A stretch of 64,000 bases of DNA, from assembly GCA_963170055.1 (NCBI GenBank), contig CAUJGJ010000185.1, positions 3,451,275-3,515,274 on the forward strand. Reading direction: 5' to 3'. The translations under genes and the position numbers were made by a program. Under the pieces are notes generated by a model that was given only the letters and a program-made list of their open reading frames with translations, searched no databases and was not told the DNA's origin. This stretch comes from Halisarca cf. caerulea. Lineage: Eukaryota > Porifera > Demospongiae > Chondrillida > Halisarcidae. Of the stretch, positions 24,849 to 38,119 are shown one piece after another (the stretch's first letter is position 1; every line of letters begins with the position of its first letter).

Positions 24849-27800
24849 CTTTCTTAGAAAGTTAAAATTAGAATTTCATTTGTCATATCTTATGAACTTT
24901 GCCAATTTTGCGCTTTGCCTAATTTTAAACTTATGTTGGTAACATTGTCTTTACGATAAAAATTATTGAAACTTTGCAACATTTAAAACTTAACTTTCTT
25001 AGAAAGTTAAAATTAGAATTTCATTTGTCATATCTTCTGAACTTTGCCAATTTTGCGCTTTGCCTAATTTTAAAGTTATGTTTGTAACAATGTCTTTACG
25101 ATAAAAATTATTCAAACTTTGTAACATTTAAAACTTAACTTTCTTAGAAAGTTAAAATTAGAATTTCATTTGTCATATCTTATGAACTTTGCCAATTTTG
25201 CGCTTTGCCAAATTTTAAACTTATGTTGGTAACATTGTCTTTACGATAAAAAATATTCAAACTTTGTAACATTTAAAACTTAACTTTCTTAGAAAGTTAA
25301 AATTAAAATTTCATTTGTCATATCTTCTGAACTTTGCCAATTTTGCGCTTTGCCTAATTTTAAAGTTATGTTTGAAACATTGTCTTTACGATAAAAATTA
25401 TTCAAACTTTGTAACATTTAAAACTTAACTTTCTTAGAAAGTTAAAATTAGAATTTCATTTGTCATATCTTATGAACTTTGCCAATTTTGCGCTTTGCCT
25501 AATTTTAAAGTTATGTTTGTAACAATGTCTTTACGATAAAAATTATTCAAATTTTGTAACATTTAAAACTTAACTTTCTTAGAAAGTTAAAATTAGAATT
25601 TCATTTGTCATATCTTATGAACTTTGCCAATTTTGCGCTTTGCCTAATTTTAAAGTTATGTTTGTAACAATGTCTTTACGATAAAAATTATTGAAACTTT
25701 GCAACATTTAAAACTCAACTTTCTTAGAAAGTTAAAATTAGAATTTCATTTGTCATATCTTCTGAACTTTGCCAATTTTGCGCTTTGCCTAATTTTAAAC
25801 TTATGTTGGTAACATTGTCTTTACGATAAAAATTATTGAAACTTTGCAACATTTAAAACTTAACTTTCTTAGAAAGTTAAAATTAGAATTTCATTTGTCA
25901 TATCTTATGAACTTTGCCAATTTTGCGCTTTGCCTAATTTTAAAGTTATGTTTGTAACAATGTCTTTACGATAAAAATTATTCAAACTTTGTAACATTTA
26001 AAACTTAACTTTCTTAGAAAGTTAAAATTAGAATTTCATTTGTCATATCTTATGAACTTTGCCAATTTTGCGCTTTGCCTAATTTTAAAGTTATGTTTGT
26101 CACAATGTCTTTACGATAAAAATTATTGAAACTTTGCAACATTTAAAACTTAACTTTCTTAGAAAGTTAAAATTAGAATTTCATTTGTCATATCTTATGA
26201 ACTTTGCCAATTTTGCGCTTTGCCTAATTTTAAAGTTATGTTGGTAACATTGTCTTTACGATAAAAATTATTCAAACTTTGTAACATTTAAAACTTAACT
26301 TTCTTAGAAAGTTAAAATTAGAATTTCATTTGTCATATCTTATGAACTTTGCCAATTTTGCGCTTTGCCTAATTTTAAAGTTATGTTTGTAACAATGTCT
26401 TTACGATAAAAATTATTCAAACTTTGTAACATTTAAAACTTAACTTTCTTAGAAAGTTAAAATTAGAATTTCATTTGTCATATCTTATGAACTTTGCCAA
26501 TTTTGCGCTTTGCTTAATTTTAAAGTTGTGTTTGAAACATTGTCTTTACGATAAAAATTATTGAAACTTTGTAACATTTAAAACTCAACTTTCTTAGAAA
26601 GTTAAAATTAGAATTTCATTTGTCATATCTTCTGAACTTTGCCAATTTTGCGCTTTGCCTAATTTTAAAGTTATGTTTGTCACAATGTCTTTACGATAAA
26701 AATTATTGAAACTTTGCAACATTTAAAACTTAACTTTCTTAGAAAGTTAAAATTAGAATTTCATTTGTCATATCTTATGAACTTTGCCAATTTTGCGCTT
26801 TGCCTAATTTTAAAGTTATGTTGGTAACATTGTCTTTACGATAAAAATTATTCAAACTTTGTAACATTTAAAACTTAACTTTCTTAGAAAGTTAAAATTA
26901 GAATTTCATTTGTCATATCTTCTGAACTTTGCCAATTTTGCGCTTTGCCTAATTTTAAAGTTATGTTTGTCACAATGTCTTTACGATAAAAATTATTGAA
27001 ACTTTGCAACATTTAAAACTTAACTTTCTTAGAAAGTTAAAATTAGAATTTCATTTGTCATATCTTATGAACTTTGCCAATTTTGCGCTTTGCCTAATTT
27101 TAAAGTTATGTTGGTAACATTGTCTTTACGATAAAGATTATTCAAACTTTGTAACATTTAAAACTTAACTTTCTTAGAAAGTTAAAATTAGAATTTCATT
27201 TGTCATATCTTATGAACTTTGCCAATTTTGCGCTTTGCCTAATTTTAAACTTATGTTGGTAACATTGTCTTTACGATAAAAATTATTCAAACTTTGTAAC
27301 ATTTAAAACTTAACTTCCTTAGAAAGTTAAAATTAGAATTTCATTTGTCATATCTTATGAACTTTGCCAATTTTGCGCTTTGCCTAATTTTAAAGTTATG
27401 TTTGTAACAATGTCTTTACGATAAAAATTATTGAAACTTTGCAACATTTAAAACTTAACTTTCTTAGAAAGTTAAAATTAGAATTTCATTTGGCATATCT
27501 TCTGAACTTTGCCAATTTTGCGCTTTGCCTAATTTTAAACTTATGTTGGTAACATTGTCTTTACGATAAAAATTATTCAAACTTTGTAACATTTAAAACT
27601 TAACTTTCTTAGAAAGTTAAAATTAGAATTTCATTTGTCATATCTTATGAACTTTTCCAATTTTGCGCTTTGCTTAATTTTAAAGTTATGTTTGAAACAT
27701 TGTCTTTACGATAAAAATTATTGAAACTTTGTAACATTTAAAACTTAACTTTCTTAGAAAGTTAAAATTAGAATTTCATTTGTCATATCTTATGAACTTT

Positions 27801-29121
27801 GCCAATTTTGCGCTTTGCCTAATTTTAAAGTTATGTTGGTAACATTGTCTTTACGATAAAAATTATTCAAACTTTGTAACATTTAAAACTTAACTTTCTT
27901 AGAAAGTTAAAATTAGAATTTCATTTGTCATATCTTATGAACTTTGCCAATTTTGCGCTTTGCCTAATTTTAAAGTTATGTTTGTAACAATGTCTTTACG
28001 ATAAAAATTATTCAAACTTTGTAACATTTAAAACTTAACTTTCTTAGAAAGTTAAAATTAGAATTTCATTTGTCATATCTTATGAACTTTGCCAATTTTG
28101 CGCTTTGCTTAATTTTAAAGTTGTGTTTGAAACATTGTCTTTACGTTAAAAATTATTGAAACTTTGTAACATTTAAAACTTAACTTTCTTAGAAAGTTAA
28201 AATTAGAATTTCATTTGTCATATCTTCTGAACTTTGCCAATTTTGCGCTTTGCCTAATTTTAAAGTTATGTTTGTCACAATGTCTTTACGATAAAAATTA
28301 TTGAAACTTTGCAACATTTAAAACTTAACTTTCTTAGAAAGTTAAAATTAGAATTTCATTTGTCATATCTTATGAACTTTGCCAATTTTGCGCTTTGCCT
28401 AATTTTAAAGATATGTTGGTAACATTGTCTTTACGATAAAAATTATTCAAACTTTGTAACATTTAAAACTTAACTTTCTTAGAAAGTTAAAATTAGAATT
28501 TCATTTGTCATATCTTATGAACTTTCCCAATTTTGCGCTTTGCCTAATTTTAAAGTTATGTTTGTCACAATGTCTTTACGATAAAAATTATTGAAACTTT
28601 GCAACATTTGAAACTTAACTTTCTTAGAAAGTTAAAATTAGAATTTCATTTGTCATATCTTATGAACTTTGCCAATTTTGCGCTTTGCCTAATTTTAAAG
28701 TTATGTTGGTAACATTGTCTTTACGATAAAGATTATTCAAACTTTGTAACATTTAAAACTTAACTTTCTTAGAAAGTTAAAATTAGAATTTCATTTGTCA
28801 TATCTTATGAACTTTGCCAATTTTGCGCTTTGCCTAATTTTAAACTTATGTTGGTAACATTGTCTTTACGATAAAAATTATTCAAACTTTGTAACATTTA
28901 AAACTTAACTTTCTTAGAAAGTTAAAATTAGAATTTCATTTGTCATATCTTCTGAACTTTGCCAATTTTGCGCTTTGCCTAATTTTAAAGTTATGTTTGT
29001 CACAATGTCTTTACGATAAAAATTATTGAAACTTTGCAACATTTAAAACTTAACTTTCTTAGAAAGTTAAAATTAGAATTTCATTTGTCATATCTTATGA
29101 ACTTTGCCAATTTTGCGCTTT

Positions 29122-29135
29122 GCCTAATTTAAAGT
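29122..29135. other. 1-bp deletion monomer
   Basis: gcctaatttaaagtt appears in place of gcctaattttaaagtt, one t lost from a T run. Confidence 0.9.
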
Positions 29136-30259
29136 TATGTTGGTAACATTGTCTTTACGATAAAAATTATTCAAACTTTGTAACATTTAAAACTTAACTT
29201 TCTTAGAAAGTTAAAATTAGAATTTCATTTGTCATATCTTATGAACTTTGCCAATTTTGCGCTTTGCCTAATTTTAAACTTATGTTGGTAACATTGTCTT
29301 TACGATAAAGATTATTCAAACTTTGTAACATTTAAAACTTAACTTTCTTAGAAAGTTAAAATTAGAATTTCATTTGTCATATCTTATGAACTTTGCCAAT
29401 TTTGCGCTTTGCCTAATTTTGAAGTTATGTTGGTAACATTGTCTTTACGATAAAAATTATTCAAACTTTGTAACATTTAAAACTTAACTTTCTTAGAAAG
29501 TTAAAATTAAAATTTCATTTGTCATATCTTCTGAACTTTGCCAATTTTGCGCTTTGCCTAATTTTAAAGTTATGTTTGAAACATTGTCTTTACGATAAAA
29601 ATTATTCAAACTTTGTAACATTTAAAACTTAACTTTCTTAGAAAGTTAAAATTAGAATTTCATTTGTCATATCTTATGAACTTTGCCAATTTTGCGCTTT
29701 GCCTAATTTTAAAGTTATGTTTGTAACAATGTCTTTACGATAAAAATTATTGAAACTTTGCAACATTTAAAACTTAACTTTCTTAGAAAGTTAAAATTAG
29801 AATTTCATTTGTCATATCTTCTGAACTTTGCCAATTTTGCGCTTTGCCTAATTTTAAACTTATGTTGGTAACATTGTCTTTACGATAAAAATTATTCAAA
29901 CTTTGTAACATTTAAAACTTAACATTCTTAGAAAGTTAAAATTAGAATTTCATTTGTCATATCTTATGAACTTTTCCAATTTTGCGCTTTGCTTAATTTT
30001 AAAGTTATGTTTATCACAATGTCTTTACGATAAAAATTATTGAAACTTTGCAACATTTAAAACTTAACTTTCTTAGAAAGTTAAAATTAGAATTTCATTT
30101 GTCATATCTTATGAACTTTGCCAATTTTGCGCATTGCCTAATTTTAAAGTTATGTTGGTAACATTGTCTTTACGATAAAAATTATTCAAACTTTGTAACA
30201 TTTAAAACTTAACTTTCTTAGAAAGTTAAAATTAGAATTTCATTTGTCATATCTTATGA

Positions 30260-31390
30260 ACTTTGCCAATTTTGCGCTTTGCCTAATTTTAAAGTTATGT
30301 TGGTAACATATTCTTTACGATAAAAATTATTCAAACTTTGTAACATTTAAAACTAAACTTTCTTAGAAAGTTAAAATTAGAATTTCATTTGTCATATCTT
30401 CTGAACTTTGCCAATTTTGCGCTTTGCCTAATTTTATAGTTATGTTTGTAACAATATCTTTACGATAAAAATTATTGAAACTTTGCAACAGTTAAAACTT
30501 AACTTTCTTAGAAAGTTAAAAGTAGAATTTCATTTGTCATATCTTATGAACTTTGCCAATTTTGCACTTTGCCTAATTTTAAAGTCATGTTTGTAACATT
30601 GTCTTTGCGATAAAGATTATTCAAACTTTGCAACAGTTAAAACTTAACTTTCTTAGAAAGTTAAAAGTAGAATTTCATTTGTCATATCTTATGAACTTTG
30701 CAAATTTTGCGCTTTGCCTAATTTTAAAGTCATGTTTGTAACATTGTCTTTGCGATAAAGATTATTCAAACTTTGTAACAATTGAAACTTTACTTTCTTA
30801 GAAAGATAAAATTAGAATTTCATTTGTCATATCTTATGAACTTTGCCAATTTTGCGCTTTGCCTAATTTTAAAGTTATGTTTGTAACAATGTCTTTACGA
30901 TAAAAATTATTCAAACTTTGTAACATTTAAAACTTAACATTCTTAGAAAGTTAAAATTAGAATTTCATTTGTCATATCTTATGAACTTTGCCAATTTTGC
31001 GCTTTGCCTAATTTTAAAGTTCTGTTTGAAACATTGTCTTTACGATAAAAATTATTCAAACTTTGTAACATTTAAAACTTAACTTTTTTAGAAAGTTAAA
31101 ATTAGAATTTCATTATTCATATCTTATGAACTTTGCCAATTTTGCGCTTTGCCTAATTTTAAAGTTATGTTGGTAACATATTCTTTACGATAAAAATAAT
31201 TCAAACTTTGTAACATTTGAAACTTAACTTTCGTAGAAAGATAAAATTAGAATTTCATTTGTCATATCTTATGAACTTTGCCAATTTTGCGCTTTGCCTA
31301 ATTTTAAAGTTATGTTTGTAAAAATGTCTTTACGATAAAAATTATTGAAACTTTGTTACATTTAAAACTTACCTTTCTTAGAAAGTTAAA
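30260..31390. repeat. Domain B block, copy 1 of 3
   Basis: This run of about eight monomers carries aacatattc (30,306), two caacagtt/aagtagaat copies, caattgaaac, aacttaacattc, ttctgtttg and cattattcat (31,111). The same ordered series recurs 3,190 bp (22 monomers) later, and much of it recurs a third time near 38.4 kb. This copy has gcactttg at 30,565 where the others keep gcgctttg. Confidence 0.75.
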
Positions 31391-33189
31391 ATTAGAATTT
31401 CATTTGTCATATCTTATGAACTTTTCCAATTTTGCGCTTTGCCTAATTTTAAAGTTATGTTTGTAACAATGTCTTTACGATAAAGATTATTGAAACTTTG
31501 CAACAGTTAAAACTTAACTTTCTTAGAAAGTTAAAAGTAGAATTTCATTTGTCATATCTTATGAACTTTGCCAATTTTGCGCTTTGCCTAATTTTAAAGT
31601 CATGTTTGTAACATTGTCTTTGCGATAAAGATTATTCAAACTTTGTAACAATTGAAACTTTACTTTCTTAGAAAGATAAAATTAGAATTTCATTTGTCAT
31701 ATCTTATTAACTTTGCCAATTTTGCGCTTTGCCTAATTTTAAAGTTATGTTTGTAAAAATGTCTTTACGATAAAAATTATTCAAACTTTGTAACATTTAA
31801 AACTTAACATTCTTAGAAAGTTAAAATTAGAATTTCATTTGTCATATCTTATGAACTTGGCCAATTTTGCGCTTTGCCTAATTTTAAAGTTATGTTGGTA
31901 ACATTGTCTTTACGATAAAAATTATTCAAACTTTGTAACATTTAAAACTTAACTTTCTTAGAAAGTTAAAATTAGAATTTCATTTGTCATATCTTATGAA
32001 CTTTGCCAATTTTGCGCTTTGCCTAATTTTAAAGTTATGTTGGTAACATTGTCTTTACGATAAAAATTATTCAAATTTTGTAACATTTAAAACTTAACTT
32101 TCTTAGAAAGTTAAAATTAGAATTTCATTTGTCATATCTTATGAACTTTGCCAATTTTGCGCTTTGCCTAATTTTAAAGTTATGTTGGTAACATTGTCTT
32201 TACGATAAAAATTATTCAAATTTTGTAACATTTAAAACTTAACTTTCTTAGAAAGTTAAAATTAGAATTTCATTTGTCATATCTTATGAACTTTGCCAAT
32301 TTTGCGCTTTGCCTAATTTTAAAGTTATGTTTGTCACAATGTCTTTACGATAAAAATTATTGAAACTTTGCAACATTTAAAACTTAACTTTCTTAGAAAG
32401 ATAAAATTAGAATTTCATTTGTCATATCTTCCGAACTTTGCCAATTTTGCGCTTTGCCTAATTTTAAAGTTATGTTTGTAACAATGTCTTTACGATAAAA
32501 ATTATTCAAACTATGCAACATTTAAAACCTAACTTTCTTAGAAAGTTAAAATTAGAATTTCATTTGTCATATCTTATGAACTTTGCCAATTTTGCGCTTT
32601 GCCTAATTTTAAAGTTATGTTTGAAACATTGTCTTTACGATAAAAATTATTCAAACTTTGTAACATTTATAACTTAACTTTGTTAGAAAGTTAAAATTAG
32701 AATTTCATTTGTCATATCTTATGAACTTTGCCCATTTTGCGCTTCGCCTAATTTTAAAGTTATGTTTGTAACAATGTCTTTACGATAAAAATTATTGAAA
32801 CTTTGTAACATTTAAAACTTAACTTTCTTAGAAAGTTAAAATTAGAATTTCATTTGTCATATCTTATGAACTTTGCCCATTTTGCGCTTCGCCTAATTTT
32901 AAAGTTATGTTTGTAACAATGTCTTTACGATAAAAATTATTGAAACTTTGTAACATTTAAAACTTAACTTTCTTAGAAAGTTAAAATTAGAATTTCATTT
33001 GTCATATCTTATGAACTTTGCCAATTTTGCGCTTTGCCTAATTTTAAAGTTATGTTTGTAACAATGTCTTTACGATAAAAATTATTGAAACTTTGCAACA
33101 TTTAAAACTTAACTTTCTTAGAAAGTTAAAATTAGAATTTCATTTGTCATATCTTATGAACTTTGCCAATTTTGCGCTTTGCGTAATTT

Positions 33190-34560
33190 TAAAGATATGT
33201 TTGAAACATTGTCTTTACGATAAAAATTATTCAAACTTTGTAACATTTAAAACTTAACTTTCTTAGAAAGTTAAAATTAGAATTTCATTTGTCATATCTT
33301 ATGAACTTTGCCAATTTTGCGCTTTGCCTAATTTTAAAGTTATGTTTGAAACATTGTCTTTACGATAAAAATTATTCAAACTTTGTAACATTTAAAACTT
33401 AACTTTCTTAGAAAGTTAAAATTAGAATTTCATTTGTCATATCTTATGAACTTTGCCAATTTTGCGCTTTGCCTAATTTTAAAGTTATGTTGGTAACATA
33501 TTCTTTACGATAAAAATTATTCAAACTTTGTAACATTTAAAACTAAACTTTCTTAGAAAGTTAAAATTAGAATTTCATTTGTCATATCTTCTGAACTTTG
33601 CCAATTTTGCGCTTTGCCTAATTTTATAGTTATGTTTGTAACAATATCTTTACGATAAAAATTATTGAAACTTTGCAACAGTTAAAACTTAACTTTCTTA
33701 GAAAGTTAAAAGTAGAATTTCATTTGTCATATCTTATGAACTTTGCCAATTTTGCGCTTTGCCTAATTTTAAAGTCATGTTTGTAACATTGTCTTTGCGA
33801 TAAAGATTATTCAAACTTTGCAACAGTTAAAACTTAACTTTCTTAGAAAGTTAAAAGTAGAATTTCATTTGTCATATCTTATGAACTTTGCAAATTTTGC
33901 GCTTTGCCTAATTTTAAAGTCATGTTTGTAACATTGTCTTTGCGATAAAGATTATTCAAACTTTGTAACAATTGAAACTTTACTTTCTTAGAAAGATAAA
34001 ATTAGAATTTCATTTGTCATATCTTATGAACTTTGCCAATTTTGCGCTTTGCCTAATTTTAAAGTTATGTTTGTAACAATGTCTTTACGATAAAAATTAT
34101 TCAAACTTTGTAACATTTAAAACTTAACATTCTTAGAAAGTTAAAATTAGAATTTCATTTGTCATATCTTATGAACTTTGCCAATTTTGCGCTTTGCCTA
34201 ATTTTAAAGTTCTGTTTGAAACATTGTCTTTACGATAAAAATTATTCAAACTTTGTAACATTTAAAACTTAACTTTTTTAGAAAGTTAAAATTAGAATTT
34301 CATTATTCATATCTTATGAACTTTGCCAATTTTGCGCTTTGCCTAATTTTAAAGTTATGTTGGTAACATATTCTTTACGATAAAAATAATTCAAACTTTG
34401 TAACATTTGAAACTTAACTTTCGTAGAAAGATAAAATTAGAATTTCATTTGTCATATCTTATGAACTTTGCCAATTTTGCGCTTTGCCTAATTTTAAAGT
34501 TATGTTTGTAAAAATGTCTTTACGATAAAAATTATTGAAACTTTGTAACATTTAAAACTT
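33190..34560. repeat. Domain B block, copy 2 of 3
   Basis: It has the same ordered markers as the block at 30.3 kb, at +3,190 bp: aacatattc at about 33,496 and cattattcat at 34,301. On its left it also shares the rare aaagatatg (33,191) with the third copy at 38,121, an offset of 4,930 bp (34 monomers). Confidence 0.75.
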
Positions 34561-34599
34561 AACTTTCTTAGAAAGTTAAAATTAGAATTTCATTTGTCA

Positions 34600-37410
34600 T
34601 ATCTTATGAACTTTGCCAATTTTGCGCTTTGCCTAATTTTAAAGTCATGTTTGTAACATTGTCTTTGCGATAAAGATTATTCAAACTTTGTAACAATTGA
34701 AACTTTACTTTCTTAGAAAGATAAAATTAGAATTTCATTTGTCATATCTTATTAACTTTGCCAATTTTGCGCTTTGCCTAATTTTAAAGTTATGTTTGTA
34801 AAAATGTCTTTACGATAAAAATTATTCAAACTTTGTAACATTTAAAACTTAACATTCTTAGAAAGTTAAAATTAGAATTTCATTTGTCATATCTTATGAA
34901 CTTGGCCAATTTTGCGCTTTGCCTAATTTTAAAGTTATGTTGGTAACATTGTCTTTACGATAAAAATTATTCAAACTTTGTAACATTTAAAACTTAACTT
35001 TCTTAGAAAGTTAAAATTAGAATTTCATTTGTCATATCTTATGAACTTTGCCAATTTTGCGCTTTGCCTAATTTTAAAGTTATGTTGGTAACATTGTCTT
35101 TACGATAAAAATTATTCAAATTTTGTAACATTTAAAACTTAACTTTCTTAGAAAGTTAAAATTAGAATTTCATTTGTCATATCTTATGAACTTTGCCAAT
35201 TTTGCGCTTTGCCTAATTTTAAAGTCATGTTTGTAACATTGTCTTTGCGATAAAGATTATTCAAACTTTGTAACAATTGAAACTTTACTTTCTTAGAAAG
35301 TTAAAATTAGAATTTCATTTGTCATATCTTATGAACTTGGCCAATTTTGCGCTTTGCCTAATTTTAAAGTTATGTTGGTAACATTGTCTTTACGATAAAA
35401 ATTATTCAAACTTTGTAACATTTAAAACTTAACTTTCTTAGAAAGTTAAAATTAGAATTTCATTTGTCATATCTTATGAACTTTGCCAATTTTGCGCTTT
35501 GCCTTATTTTAAAGTTATGTTGGTAACATTGTCTTTACGATAAAAATTATTCAAATTTTGTAACATTTAAAACTTAACTTTCTTAGAAAGTTAAAATTAG
35601 AATTTCATTTGTCATATCTTATGAACTTTGCCAATTTTGCGCTTTGCCTAATTTTAAAGTTATGTTTGTCACAATGTCTTTACGATAAAAATTATTGAAA
35701 CTTTGCAACATTTAAAACTTAACTTTCTTAGAAAGATAAAATTAGAATTTCATTTGTCATATCTTCCGAACTTTGCCAATTTTGCGCTTTGCCTAATTTT
35801 AAAGTTATGTTTGTAACAATATCTTTACGATAAAAATTATTCAAACTTTGTAACATTTGAAACTTAACTTTCGTAGAAAGATAAAATTAGAATTTCATTT
35901 GTCATATCTTATAAACTTTGCCAATTTTGCGCTTTGCCTAATTTTAAAGTTATGTTTGTAAAAATGTCTTTACGATAAAAATTATTGAAACTTTGTTACA
36001 TTTAAAACTTACCTTTCTTAGAAAGTTAAAATTAGAATTTCATTTGTCATATCTTCTGAACTTTTCCAATTTTGCGCTTTGCCTAATTTTAAAGTTATGT
36101 TTGTAACAATGTCTTTACGATAAAGATTATTGAAACTTTGCAACAGTTAAAACTTAACTTTCTTAGAAAGTTAAAAGTAGAATTTCATTTGTCATATCTT
36201 ATGAACTTTGCCAATTTTGCGCTTTGCCTAATTTTAAAGTCATGTTTGTAACATTGTCTTTGCGATAAAGATTATTCAAACTTTGTAACAATTGAAACTT
36301 TACTTTCTTAGAAAGATAAAATTAGAATTTCATTTGTCATATCTTATTAACTTTGCCAATTTTGCGCTTTGCCTAATTTTAAAGTTATGTTTGTAAAAAT
36401 GTCTTTACGATAAAAATTATTCAAACTTTGTAACATTTAAAACTTAACATTCTTAGAAAGTTAAAATTAGAATTTCATTTGTCATATCTTATGAACTTGG
36501 CCAATTTTGCGCTTTGCCTAATTTTAAAGTTATGTTGGTAACATTGTCTTTACGATAAAAATTATTCAAACTTTGTAACATTTAAAACTTAACTTTCTTA
36601 GAAAGTTAAAATTAGAATTTCATTTGTCATATCTTATGAACTTTGCCAATTTTGCGCTTTGCCTAATTTTAAAGTTATGTTGGTAACATTGTCTTTACGA
36701 TAAAAATTATTCAAATTTTGTAACATTTAAAACTTAACTTTCTTAGAAAGTTAAAATTAGAATTTCATTTGTCATATCTTATGAACTTTGCCAATTTTGC
36801 GCTTTGCCTAATTTTAAAGTCATGTTTGTAACATTGTCTTTGCGATAAAGATTATTCAAACTTTGTAACAATTGAAACTTTACTTTCTTAGAAAGTTAAA
36901 ATTAGAATTTCATTTGTCATATCTTATGAACTTGGCCAATTTTGCGCTTTGCCTAATTTTAAAGTTATGTTGGTAACATTGTCTTTACGATAAAAATTAT
37001 TCAAACTTTGTAACATTTAAAACTTAACTTTCTTAGAAAGTTAAAATTAGAATTTCATTTGTCATATCTTATGAACTTTGCCAATTTTGCGCTTTGCCTA
37101 ATTTTAAAGTTATGTTGGTAACATTGTCTTTACGATAAAAATTATTCAAATTTTGTAACATTTAAAACTTAACTTTCTTAGAAAGTTAAAATTAGAATTT
37201 CATTTGTCATATCTTATGAACTTTGCCAATTTTGCGCTTTGCCTAATTTTAAAGTTATGTTTGTCACAATGTCTTTACGATAAAAATTATTGAAACTTTG
37301 CAACATTTAAAACTTAACTTTCTTAGAAAGATAAAATTAGAATTTCATTTGTCATATCTTCCGAACTTTGCCAATTTTGCGCTTTGCCTAATTTTAAAGT
37401 TATGTTTGTA
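34600..37410. repeat. 11-monomer-offset (1,595-bp) block repeat
   Basis: Three independent rare markers are offset by exactly 1,595 bp (11 x 145): cttattaac (34,751 and 36,346), cttggccaat (34,901/36,496 and 35,336/36,931) and cttccgaac (35,766 and 37,361). The copied stretch is about 34,600-35,820 and 36,195-37,410. Between the copies lie monomers with ttgttacattt and acctttctt. Confidence 0.75.
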
Positions 37411-38119
37411 ACAATGTCTTTACGATAAAAATTATTCAAACTATGCAACATTTAAAACCTAACTTTCTTAGAAAGTTAAAATTAGAATTTCATTTGTCAT
37501 ATCTTATGAACTTTGCCAATTTTGCGCTTTGCCTAATTTTAAAGTTATGTTTGTAACAATGTCTTTACGATAAAAATTATTGAAACTTTGCAACATTTAA
37601 AACTTAACTTTCTTAGAAAGTTAAAATTAGAATTTCATTTGTCATATCTTATGAACTTTGCCAATTTTGCGCTTTGCCTAATTTTAAAGTTATGTTGGTA
37701 ACATTGTCTTTACGATAGAAATTATTGAAACTTTGTAACATTTAAAACTTAACTTTCTTAGAAAGTTAAAATTAGAATTTCATTTGTCATATCTTATGAA
37801 CTTTGCCAATTTTGCGCTTTGCTTAATTTTAAAGTTATGTTTGAAACATTGTCTTTACGATAAAAATTATTGAAACTTTGTAACATTTAAAACTTAACTT
37901 TCTTAGAAAGTTAAAATTAGAATTTCATTTGTCATATCTTATGAACTTTGCCAATTTTGCGCTTTGCCTAATTTTAAAGTTATGTTTGAAACATTGTCTT
38001 TATGATAAAAATTATTCAAACTTTGTAACATTTATAACTTAACTTTGTTAGAAAGTTAAAATTAGAATTTCATTTGTCATATCTTATGAACTTTGCCAAT
38101 TTTGCGCTTTGCTTAATTT

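Larger units (their letters stand above)
18700..25070. repeat. 25-monomer-offset (3,625-bp) block repeat
   Basis: The rare gcgcattgcc occurs at 20,561 and 24,186. The aactcaac monomers at 18,896/22,521 and 19,911/23,536 show the same 3,625-bp (25 x 145) offset. The pair 21,216/24,840 shows it too, allowing for a 1-bp deletion at the latter. The copied stretch is about 18,700-21,450 and 22,330-25,070. The 4-mer duplication of 21.2-22.3 kb lies between the copies and accounts for part of the offset. Confidence 0.8.
1..30300. repeat. Array domain A: highly homogeneous monomers with irregular higher-order blocks
   Basis: This domain is defined by variants absent, or nearly so, to the right. They are gaagtta and aaactta near the 3' end of the unit, aaattaaaat in place of aaattagaat, gctttccc, ttctcatatc, and aactcaac in the dyad. 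The aactcaac monomer recurs at about 5,121, 6,281, 7,296, 8,746, 9,761, 10,921, 13,241, 14,401, 16,286, 17,446, 18,896, 19,911, 21,216, 21,796, 22,521, 23,536, 24,840, 25,710 and 26,580. The spacings are 8, 7, 10, 7, 8, 16, 8, 13, 8, 10, 7, 9, 4, 5, 7, 9, 6 and 6 monomers. Higher-order structure is therefore real but has no fixed period. Only three single-base deletions occur in 30 kb. There is no gene anywhere in it. Confidence 0.85.
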
